Shown here in pieces: positions 18,666 to 25,647 of a DNA stretch of 64,000 nt; the first letter of the stretch is position 1, and each line of letters starts with the position of its first letter. The DNA lies in NCBI RefSeq assembly GCF_001590865.1, contig NZ_BBUY01000013.1, positions 132,745 through 196,744 on the forward strand, in the 5' to 3' direction. This stretch comes from Streptomyces sp. NBRC 110611 (lineage in GTDB: Bacteria; Actinomycetota; Actinomycetes; Streptomycetales; Streptomycetaceae). The notes beneath the pieces are model-generated. The model made no database searches and had not been told where the DNA came from. It worked only from the letters and a program-made list of their open reading frames with translations. The position numbers were made by a program, and so were the translations under genes.

Positions 18666-18692
18666 GGCGGCCCCGGGTCCCGCGGCCGCACG

Positions 18693-18731
18693 GAACGGGG
18701 CCCGCACCGGAGGCCGGCGCGGGCCCCGTTC
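18693..18731. terminator. Bidirectional terminator between TAXI gene and csp
   Basis: GAACGGGGCCCGC (18693-18705) and GCGGGCCCCGTTC (18719-18731) form a perfect 13-bp stem between convergent genes. Confidence 0.88.
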
Positions 18732-18748
18732 ACGGGACACTGAGCGTG

Positions 18749-18952
18749 TCAGGCGGCGACGATGTTCTCCGCCTGCGGGCCCTTGGGGCCCTGGGTCACG
18801 TCGAAGGTGACCTTCTGGCCCTCGAAGAGCTCACGGAAGCCCTGGGCGGCGATGTTCGAGTAGTGGGCGAAGACGTCGGGGCCGCCGCCGTCCTGCTCGA
18901 TGAAGCCGAAGCCCTTCTCGGGGTTGAACCACTTGACGGTGCCGGAAGCCAT
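18749..18952 (-). CDS. Cold-shock domain protein
   Basis: 67 residues, a single OB-fold cold-shock domain that binds single-stranded RNA/DNA. RNP1 KGFGFIEQ and RNP2 DVFAHYSNI are intact, with the usual start MASGTVKWFNPEKGF. The ATG follows AAGGAG at six bases, a strong site. The gene has a long untranslated upstream stretch, as expected for cold-shock genes. Confidence 0.97.
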   Translation of the reverse strand: MASGTVKWFNPEKGFGFIEQDGGGPDVFAHYSNIAAQGFRELFEGQKVTFDVTQGPKGPQAENIVAA

Positions 18953-19275
18953 GTCTTTCTCCTTCATGGGGCAAACCGGAGACCGCACCGTGCGGCCTCC
19001 CTTGTCGCCGAATTGATCGCCCCATACCGGAACCAGGCCCGGGAGCACCGGAAAGGATTTCCGGAAGCACCTGAACAGGACCGGAAACAAGGAACGCCCG
19101 GGGCTTCCAGCCTCCGGGCGCGCACAACGTTCATCATGGGTACCACAACTGCAACGCTGTTCACGCTAACACAGGCACAGCACGGACCGATCAGTGATCC
19201 GCATCACACACCGCCACCGTCGCGCCACCGCCACCGCCATCGCCACGCCGGCGGCACGCGCCCCGGCCGCGCCCG
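18953..19275 (-). promoter_or_regulatory. Long leader and promoter region of the cold-shock gene
   Basis: No gene in these 323 bases. A hairpin with an interrupted stem, CGCCCGGGGCT/AGCCTCCGGGCG (19095-19120), lies about 150 bases ahead of the start, inside the presumed leader. A TTAGCGT element on the minus strand, within 19160-19180, could be a -10 giving a leader of about 200 nt. The part near 19208-19250 is CACCGC-rich simple sequence. The regulatory reading is inference. Confidence 0.4.
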
Positions 19276-20694
19276 TCAGGGACCGGTGCGCGGCACGGTC
19301 ACCGTGACCTTGAGGCCGTGCGGCGGATGCGGGGCGTAGGCGATGGTGGCGCCGCCCGCGGCGAGCAGGGCACGGGTGATCGACAGTCCCAGTCCGGAGC
19401 CGGAGACGTTCTGATGGCGGCTGCTGCGCCAGAAGCGGTCGCCGATCCGGGCGAGTTCGTCGTCGGTGAGCCCCGGCCCGCGGTCGGCGACGGCGATCTG
19501 CACCCGCTCACCGTCGGGCGCGGCACCGACGACGACCGGCCGGCCCTCCGGAGTGAACTTCAGGGCGTTGTCCACGACGGCGTCCAGCGCGCTGGAGAGG
19601 GCCACCGGGTCGGCCCAGCCGGTGACCGCGCCCTGCCCCTCGTAGGTGAGCCGGACGCCCTTGGCATCGGCCAACGGGCGCCAGGAGTCGACGCGTTCGG
19701 CGGCCAGCGCGGCGACATCGACGAGCTGGAGGTCGGCGGCCGAGTGCTCGGCCAGCGCCAGGTCGAGCAGGTCGTCCAGGACCCGGGCCAGCCGCTTGCC
19801 CTCGGTACGGACCGAGGCGATCTCCGCGTTGCCGTCGGGGAGTTCGAGGGCCAGCAGCTCGATCCGCAGCAGCAGCGCGGACAGCGGGTTGCGCAGCTGG
19901 TGGGAGGCGTCCGCGACAAAGGCGCGCTGCTGCTCCAGGACGTCCTCGACGTGGTCGGCCATCTCGTTGAACGAGCGGGCCAGCCGGCGCAGCTCGGGCG
20001 GTCCCGCGGTGGCCGCCACCCGGGACTTCAGCCGGCCGGTGGCGATGTCGTGGCTGGCCGCGTCCAGGACCCGCACCGGCCGCAGCACCCAGCCGGTGAG
20101 CCGGAAGGCGGCGGCCACCGCGACGAGCATGGCCGCGCACTCCCCGGCCCCGATCAGCGCCCAGCCGCGCAGGATGCGCGACCGCATCTGGCCGGTGGGC
20201 GAGTCGGTGACCACGACCGCGACCACATCGCCGTCGCGGATGACCGGTGAGGCCACCGGGACCCGGCCGCCCTCGTCCCAGGGCCACACCTGGCGCGGAT
20301 CGCGGCTGCGGCGCCCGGCCAGCGCCTCGCTGAAGGCCCGGGCACCCTCCCCGTGGCGGGGCACCGGCATGTCCCGTGGGGCGGCGGCCATGGGGGTGCG
20401 GTCGCGGTAGAAGACGCCGGCGCGTACGCCGTAGAGGTCGTGGTAGCGCGCCAGTTCGGCGCCGAGGGTGGCCCGCCGCTCGTCCTCCTCGCGCGACGCA
20501 CCGTGCCGGTCGGCCGCGTCGGAGCGGGCGGTGACGAACTGGGCGAGGGAGGCGAACCGGGCGGCGTCGTCGATCCGGTCGATGACCACCTTCTGCTGCT
20601 CCACACCGGCCGTGATGACGCCGAGCGGAATGCCGAGCGCCAGCAGCACACCGGCCAGGAGGACGATGAGGAGCGGGAGGAGTCGGGTGCGCAC
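19276..20694 (-). CDS. Two-component sensor histidine kinase
   Basis: 472 residues. Topology: TM1 (LLPLLIVLLAGVLLALGI), extracytoplasmic sensor of about 130 residues, TM2 (ALIGAGECAAMLVAVAAAF), HAMP, HisKA with phospho-His in VADASHQLRNPLSALLLRI, and HATPase with N-box VVDNALKFTPEG, G1 VADRGPGL and G2 GSGLGLSI. I place the start at GTG 20694 (VRTRLLPLL), 16 bases after the regulator stop; the open frame runs on into the regulator gene but only as Arg/Pro-rich translation. Co-transcribed with the regulator upstream. The stimulus is unknown; the TAXI protein nearby is a possible partner. Confidence 0.92.
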   Translation of the reverse strand: MRTRLLPLLIVLLAGVLLALGIPLGVITAGVEQQKVVIDRIDDAARFASLAQFVTARSDAADRHGASREEDERRATLGAELARYHDLYGVRAGVFYRDRTPMAAAPRDMPVPRHGEGARAFSEALAGRRSRDPRQVWPWDEGGRVPVASPVIRDGDVVAVVVTDSPTGQMRSRILRGWALIGAGECAAMLVAVAAAFRLTGWVLRPVRVLDAASHDIATGRLKSRVAATAGPPELRRLARSFNEMADHVEDVLEQQRAFVADASHQLRNPLSALLLRIELLALELPDGNAEIASVRTEGKRLARVLDDLLDLALAEHSAADLQLVDVAALAAERVDSWRPLADAKGVRLTYEGQGAVTGWADPVALSSALDAVVDNALKFTPEGRPVVVGAAPDGERVQIAVADRGPGLTDDELARIGDRFWRSSRHQNVSGSGLGLSITRALLAAGGATIAYAPHPPHGLKVTVTVPRTGP

Positions 20695-20710
20695 GGGCCG
20701 GCGGCGGCCT

Positions 20711-21466
20711 TCAGGACGCCGGGGACGCCGGGGACGTCGGGGAAGCCGGCCGGCCGGGAGCCGGCACGACGAGGCGGTAGCCGACGCCACGCACCGTCTG
20801 GATCAGGGCGGGCATGCGCAGTTTGGCGCGGAGTGAGGCGATATGCACCTCCAGGGTCCGGCCGGTGCCCTCCCAACTCGTCCGCCACACCTCGCTGATG
20901 ATCTGCTCCCGGCGGAAGACCACCCCCGGGCGCTGGGCGAGCAGCGCCAGCAGGTCGAACTCCTTGCGGGTGAGCGGGACCGCGGTGCCGTCCACGGACA
21001 CCTGCCGGGTGGGCAGCTCGACGGTGACCGCGCCCAGCCGCAGCGGCTCGGCCACGGCGCCCTCGGCAGCGGGCTGCTCCCCGCCGCCGTCCCCCGGGGA
21101 CACCGCGCGCCGGCTCACCGCGTGGATACGGGCCAGCAGCTCACCGGTGTCGTACGGCTTGACCACATAGTCGTCCGCGCCCAGGTTGAGGCCGTGGATA
21201 CGGGACCGCACATCGGCGCGCGCGGTGACCATGATCACCGGGGTGCTGCAGATCCTGCGGATCCGGCCGCACACCTCGAAGCCGTCCTGATCGGGCAGCC
21301 CGAGGTCGAGCAGCACCACCGAGAAGGGCTCCGCGTCATCGGGCAGCAGGGCCTGCAGCGCCTCCTCCCCGCTGCGCGCGTGCACGAGCGCCAGGCCGTG
21401 CTTGGCCAGCACCGCGGACAGGGCCGCGGCGACATGATCGTCGTCCTCGACCAGCAGCAGTCTCAT
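20711..21466 (-). CDS. OmpR/PhoB-family response regulator
   Basis: 251 residues. Receiver domain (1-115): acidic pocket VEDDDH, phospho-acceptor Asp in VVLLDLGLPDQDG, conserved Thr/Lys in VTARAD and VVKPYDTGEL. Winged-helix DNA-binding domain (about 145-235): TRKEFDLLALLAQRPG, GRTLEVHIASLRAKL and VRGVGYRLV. The tail PASPTSPASPAS comes from a short GACGCCGGG tandem. ATG 21466 follows AGGAGG. First gene of the regulator-kinase operon; divergent from gluA over 265 bases, which must contain both promoters. Confidence 0.95.
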   Translation of the reverse strand: MRLLLVEDDDHVAAALSAVLAKHGLALVHARSGEEALQALLPDDAEPFSVVLLDLGLPDQDGFEVCGRIRRICSTPVIMVTARADVRSRIHGLNLGADDYVVKPYDTGELLARIHAVSRRAVSPGDGGGEQPAAEGAVAEPLRLGAVTVELPTRQVSVDGTAVPLTRKEFDLLALLAQRPGVVFRREQIISEVWRTSWEGTGRTLEVHIASLRAKLRMPALIQTVRGVGYRLVVPAPGRPASPTSPASPAS

Positions 21467-21669
21467 CGGTCCTCCTCCCGGGTGCGTACGTACGGACCAC
21501 AGGGCATCTACGGCGATGGGGGGCACACACGTCAAGAGCAGGCCGCCTCCGGGCCGCCATCCGTTACCCAGCCGGTACCGCAGCCGTGGCCCCGAGGCCC
21601 GCCTCCCCCGCTTCACCCACAGTGTTCCGCTGCGACCGGATCGTTATGCTCAATTTCCCCTCAGATGTA

Positions 21670-21698
21670 ATGACGCTGTTCGCACCCCGGCCTAGGGT
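21670..21698 (+). promoter_or_regulatory. Probable housekeeping promoter of gluABCD
   Basis: ATGACG (21670-21675), a 17-base spacer and TAGGGT (21693-21698) fit the Streptomyces vegetative pattern TTGACN / TANNNT. A start site near 21705 would give a short leader before gluA at 21732. Read by eye, not tested. Confidence 0.5.
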
Positions 21699-21731
21699 CC
21701 TCCCAACCGAGGAGGACGGAGCTGTACGCCG

Positions 21732-22517
21732 ATGAGCGAAGTATCGGTGACCAAGAACGCCAAGGGCCCCGAGCGAGCAGGGGACCAGCTGGTCGTGCTG
21801 GACAACGTGAACAAGCACTTCGGCGCGCTGCACGTACTCCAGGACATCGATCTGACGATCAACCGTGGCGAGGTCGTCGTCGTGATCGGGCCCTCGGGCT
21901 CCGGCAAGTCGACGCTCTGCCGCACGATCAACCGGCTGGAGACCATCGACTCCGGCAGCATCACCATCGACGGGAAGCCGCTGCCGCAGGAGGGCCGGGA
22001 GCTGGCCCGGCTCCGCGCCGACGTCGGCATGGTCTTCCAGTCCTTCAACCTCTTCGCGCACAAGACCGTGCTCGAGAACGTGATGCTGGGGCAGACCAAG
22101 GTCCGCGGCACGGACAAGGCGAAGGCCGCGGAGAAGGCCCGCGCCCTGCTGGACCGGGTGGGGGTCGGCACCCAGGCCGACAAGTACCCCGCACAGCTCT
22201 CCGGCGGCCAGCAGCAGCGCGTGGCGATCGCCCGCGCGCTGGCGATGGACCCGAAGGTGATGCTCTTCGACGAGCCGACCTCCGCGCTGGACCCGGAGAT
22301 GATCAACGAGGTGCTGGACACGATGCAGCAGCTCGCCCAGGACGGAATGACGATGGTCGTCGTCACACACGAGATGGGGTTCGCGCGCTCGGCGGCGAAC
22401 CGGGTCGTCTTCATGGCGGACGGCCGCATCATCGAAGAGGCCGAGCCGAACCAGTTCTTCACCAACCCGCGCAGCGACCGCGCCAAGGACTTCCTGTCGA
22501 AGATCCTCCACCACTGA
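21732..22517 (+). CDS. gluA: Glutamate-type amino acid ABC transporter ATPase
   Basis: 261 residues, a polar amino acid importer ATPase. Walker A GPSGSGKSTLC, Q-loop VFQSFNLFAHKT, signature LSGGQQQRVAIARALAM, Walker B VMLFDEPTSALDPEM and the switch histidine in VVVTHEMGFAR are all present. First gene of a four-gene operon with a binding protein and two permeases, the order known as gluABCD in Corynebacterium and Streptomyces, where it takes up glutamate. Substrate assignment rests on this synteny. Confidence 0.93.
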   Translation: MSEVSVTKNAKGPERAGDQLVVLDNVNKHFGALHVLQDIDLTINRGEVVVVIGPSGSGKSTLCRTINRLETIDSGSITIDGKPLPQEGRELARLRADVGMVFQSFNLFAHKTVLENVMLGQTKVRGTDKAKAAEKARALLDRVGVGTQADKYPAQLSGGQQQRVAIARALAMDPKVMLFDEPTSALDPEMINEVLDTMQQLAQDGMTMVVVTHEMGFARSAANRVVFMADGRIIEEAEPNQFFTNPRSDRAKDFLSKILHH

Positions 22518-22573
22518 GGCCGCGGTTGAGCCACCATGTCCGCCAACACGTGCTGAACCAAAGGATGTTGACC

Positions 22574-23485
22574 ATGAGGATGGGTAAGACGGCTGCGGCC
22601 TGTGCGGTGGTGCTCGCGCTGGCGGCCACGGCGACCGCGTGCGGCGGCGAGGCCGGTACGGCGGGCGACAAGCCGGCCGGCGGGGATGTCTTCAGCGGGA
22701 CGTACAAGGTCGCCTCGGACGTCACGATCGACTCACCGGTGCTGAAGAAGGCCCAGAAGGCCAAGAAGATCACCGTCGGTGTCAAGGCCGATCAGCCGTT
22801 CCTGGGCTTCAAGGACCCGGCCACCGGCACGTACTCCGGGTTCGACATCGAGATCGCCAAGATGATCGCGGCCGACCTGGGCTTCTCGGAGAAGCAGATC
22901 GACTTCCAGACGGTCGACTCCAACGTCCGGGAGACCAAGATCGCCCACGGCGGCGTCGACTTCTACGTCGGTACCTACACCATCAACGACGAGCGCAAGA
23001 AGCAGGTCGGCTTCGCCGGCCCGTACTACACCGCCGGTGCGGACCTCCTGGTGCGCAAGGACGACAAGGCCATCACGGGCCCGGAGGCGGTCAAGGGCAA
23101 GAAGGTCTGCTCGATCGTCGGCTCCACTCCGCTCCAGGAGATCAAGAAGGACAAGTACGGCGCCGAGACCACCGAGATGGGCAAGTACTCGGAGTGCGTC
23201 AAGAACCTGCTGGACGGCTCGGTCGACGCGGTCACCACCGACGACGCGATCCTCAAGGGCTACGCCGCCCAGCGCTCCGAGAAGCTCCGGGTCGTCGGCA
23301 AGCCGTTCACCAAGGAGCCCTACGGCGTCGGCCTGAACAAGGACGACAAGGCGCTGCGGGAGGCGATCACCAAGGCGCTGGAGAACCACATCAAGAACAG
23401 CGACTACCAGAAGGCGTACGAAGGCACGCTCGGCAAGTCGGGTTCGAAGTACGTCGCCCCGCAGACGCCGCTGCCGCGGTACTGA
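22574..23485 (+). CDS. gluB: Glutamate-binding lipoprotein of the ABC importer
   Basis: 303 residues. Lipoprotein signal VVLALAATATACGG with the lipidated Cys near position 24. Solute-binding family 3 domain: ITVGVKADQPFLGFKD, GFDIEIAKMIAADLG, VDFYVGTYTINDERKK, GPYYTAGADLLV and VDAVTTDDAILKGYA. ATG 22574 is preceded at eight bases by AAAGGA (22560-22565); the in-frame ATG at 22580 is less well placed. Followed by a stable hairpin before gluC, probably favouring excess binding protein. Confidence 0.94.
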   Translation: MRMGKTAAACAVVLALAATATACGGEAGTAGDKPAGGDVFSGTYKVASDVTIDSPVLKKAQKAKKITVGVKADQPFLGFKDPATGTYSGFDIEIAKMIAADLGFSEKQIDFQTVDSNVRETKIAHGGVDFYVGTYTINDERKKQVGFAGPYYTAGADLLVRKDDKAITGPEAVKGKKVCSIVGSTPLQEIKKDKYGAETTEMGKYSECVKNLLDGSVDAVTTDDAILKGYAAQRSEKLRVVGKPFTKEPYGVGLNKDDKALREAITKALENHIKNSDYQKAYEGTLGKSGSKYVAPQTPLPRY

Positions 23486-23515
23486 AACGCCGGCCCGCTC
23501 CGCTCCTGACCGCGC

Positions 23516-23552
23516 CGCCCCGTACGCCCGTCGTGGCCGGGTGTACGGGGCG
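23516..23552 (+). terminator. Intercistronic stem-loop between gluB and gluC
   Basis: CGCCCCGTACGCCCG (23516-23530) pairs with CGGGTGTACGGGGCG (23538-23552), a 15-bp stem with one G-T pair and a seven-base loop. Being inside an operon directly after the binding-protein gene, it is more likely a partial terminator or mRNA 3-prime stabiliser than a full stop. That role is inferred from other ABC operons. Confidence 0.7.
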
Positions 23553-23676
23553 CGCTGTCGCGGGCCAGGGGCGTGCCGTCTCCGCCCTCGCGCCCGGTCG
23601 GACGCCGGCCCGCCCGCGCTCCCCTGATTCCGTCGGCCTCCCCGCGCTCCCCCCACCGATTCCTGCCGGACCTCCC

Positions 23677-23706
23677 TGAATCCCGCTGAATCCCGCTGAA
23701 TCCCGC
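23677..23706. repeat. Three tandem copies of TGAATCCCGC
   Basis: Exact decamer repeated three times (23677-23686, 23687-23696, 23697-23706) in the gluB-gluC spacer. Each copy carries an in-phase-shifting TGA. No function known. Confidence 0.9.
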
Positions 23707-23747
23707 CGTTTCCCCGCCGCCGACCTGACCGCTACCGCGGAGACCCC

Positions 23748-24395
23748 ATGAACGTACTCCTCGATTATTTGCCCGAGTTCCGGGACGGGTTCCTCGGAAC
23801 CCTGGCGATCACCGCGTCCAGCGGCCTGCTCGCGCTGGTCCTCGGCGTACTCATAGCCGGTTTCCGGGTCTCCCCGATTCCGCCGCTGCGCGCGTTCGGG
23901 ACGGCCTGGGTCACGGTGCTGCGCAACACCCCGCTGACGCTGCTCTTCCTGGTCGCGTTCTTCGTCGTGCCGCTGGTCCTCTTCACGGGCGCGAGCCCCT
24001 ACGTACTGGCCACTCTGGCGCTGGGCTTCTACACCTCGTCCTTCGTCTGCGAAGCGGTGCGGTCCGGCATCAACACCGTCCCGCTGGGGCAGGCGGAGGC
24101 CGCGCGCAGCCTGGGCATGACCTTCGGCCAGACCCTCCGGCTGATCGTGCTCCCGCAGGCGACCCGCACCGTGATCCCCCCGCTGAGCAGCATCTTCATC
24201 GCCCTGACGAAGAACTCGGCGATCGCCGGCGCGTTCAGCTTCCCCGAGCTGTTCAGCGTCTCCAAGCTGCTCAACGACAAGGGGTACGCGATCGCCTGGA
24301 TCTTCCTGTGGGTCGCCCTGTCCTACCTCATCATCACCTTCGCCATCAGCGGCCTCTTCCGGCTGCTGGAGCGCCGGCTGGGGGTGGCCCGGTGA
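23748..24395 (+). CDS. gluC: Amino acid ABC transporter permease GluC
   Basis: 215 residues, His/Glu/Gln/Arg/opine-type permease. Several membrane helices are evident (ITASSGLLALVLGVLIAGF, LTLLFLVAFFVVPLVLF, IAWIFLWVALSYLIITF). The EAA loop that contacts the ATPase reads EAARSLGMTFGQTLRLIVLP. ATG 23748 follows GGAG at a good distance. The 262-base spacer to gluB is long for an operon and holds the hairpin and decamer repeat. Confidence 0.94.
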   Translation: MNVLLDYLPEFRDGFLGTLAITASSGLLALVLGVLIAGFRVSPIPPLRAFGTAWVTVLRNTPLTLLFLVAFFVVPLVLFTGASPYVLATLALGFYTSSFVCEAVRSGINTVPLGQAEAARSLGMTFGQTLRLIVLPQATRTVIPPLSSIFIALTKNSAIAGAFSFPELFSVSKLLNDKGYAIAWIFLWVALSYLIITFAISGLFRLLERRLGVAR

Positions 24396-24477
24396 GCGGC
24401 CGCAGCAGACTCGTCAGACTCGTCACCACAAAGAACGTGCCGCGCGCATGCGAGGCCGGGCGAAGCGAGGTTTCCGC

Positions 24478-25428
24478 ATGACTGCGAGCGTTCTCTACGA
24501 CGTTCCGGGGCCGAAGGCGAGGGCGCGCAACCGCGTCTACACCGTCCTCGGCAGCCTCGCGGTGCTCGGCCTGGCCGTCTTCGCCGTACTGCGGCTGAGC
24601 GCCAAGGGCCAGCTGGAACCCGAGGTATGGAACATCTTCAACTACGCCGGTGTGCGGACCAGCATCCGCGACGGCGTCCTGACGACACTTCAGGTCTTCG
24701 CGGTCGCCGCGGTGCTGTCGCTGGCGCTGGGCGTCCTGCTCGCCGTGGCGCGGCTGTCGGACCACAAGCCGGTCCGCTGGTTCGCGACCGGGTTCATCGA
24801 GCTCTTCCGGGCCGTCCCGCTGCTGATCACCATCTACGCGGTATGGGTGATCTTCCTCAGCAACCGTGAGAGCCTCGGGCTCACCGGCGACCAGCCGCAG
24901 TTCTGGGCGCTGGTGCTCGGCCTGACGGTCTACAACGGCTCGGTGCAGGCCGAGGTCCTGCGGGCCGGTATCAACTCCGTCCCCAAGGGCCAGCGCGAGG
25001 CCGCCTACGCACTGGGCATGCGCAAGACCCAGGTCATGACGACGGTCCTGATCCCGCAGGCCGTCCGGGCGATGCTGCCGACCGTCATCAGCCAGCTCGT
25101 GGTGACCCTGAAGGACACCTCCCTCGGCTACATCATCACGTTCGAGGAACTCCTCTACACCGCCCGGCTGATGAGCTCCAACATCATCGTCAACGGCAAC
25201 GACACCTACGTCCCGATCATCATCGTCACCGGCTCCCTCTACGTCGCGATGTGCCTGGCACTGTCCGGCCTCGCCAACTGGATCGAGCGGCGTGGCCGTC
25301 GGGCCAGGACGGGCATCGGCGTCGCGGGGGCCGCCGAGCCGGTGACCGCCACCGACGCGATGGAGGTCGCCGACGCGACACCGGACGGCCCGACGGGCGC
25401 CAAGGGCGCGAAGGGGTCGCAGCACTAG
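24478..25428 (+). CDS. gluD: Amino acid ABC transporter permease GluD
   Basis: 316 residues. Longer than GluC, with an N-terminal cytoplasmic stretch and helix (VYTVLGSLAVLGLAVFAVL) and a Gly/Ala/Thr-rich C-terminal tail. EAA loop: EAAYALGMRKTQVMTTVLIP. I choose ATG 24478, seven bases after GAGG; an ATG 30 bases earlier adds MRGRAKRGFR without support. Last gene of the operon. Confidence 0.93.
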   Translation: MTASVLYDVPGPKARARNRVYTVLGSLAVLGLAVFAVLRLSAKGQLEPEVWNIFNYAGVRTSIRDGVLTTLQVFAVAAVLSLALGVLLAVARLSDHKPVRWFATGFIELFRAVPLLITIYAVWVIFLSNRESLGLTGDQPQFWALVLGLTVYNGSVQAEVLRAGINSVPKGQREAAYALGMRKTQVMTTVLIPQAVRAMLPTVISQLVVTLKDTSLGYIITFEELLYTARLMSSNIIVNGNDTYVPIIIVTGSLYVAMCLALSGLANWIERRGRRARTGIGVAGAAEPVTATDAMEVADATPDGPTGAKGAKGSQH

Positions 25429-25501
25429 CCGCGCCGTTCCGGCCGGAGCCGGGCGGGACCGCTTCGCCGGGCCCGGCCGGACCGGCCGATATCCGACCGT
25501 G

Positions 25502-25533
25502 CGGAGGCGGCGGCAAGGGCGCCACCGCCTCCG
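25502..25533 (+). terminator. Terminator after gluD
   Basis: CGGAGGCGG (25502-25510) pairs with CCGCCTCCG (25525-25533), with extra pairing inside. It lies 74 bases after the gluD stop; another GC-rich inverted repeat (GCCGGGC / GCCCGGC) occurs just before it around 25448-25477. Confidence 0.75.
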
Positions 25534-25647
25534 TCACTTGACGCCGACGCCCGCAGTGGGTTGCATACGCTGTGTGATCACGCACCGGGCTCCCAGCGCC
25601 AGTTCCCGCATGTCCCGTACGTTCCAGCGGCCCCAGGGAGCGACGCC

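Noticed and set aside
19276..20790. Extended start of the histidine kinase overlapping the regulator gene
   Set aside because: The extra residues are Arg/Pro/Gly-rich read-through of the regulator tail; GTG 20694 right before the first membrane helix is more sensible.
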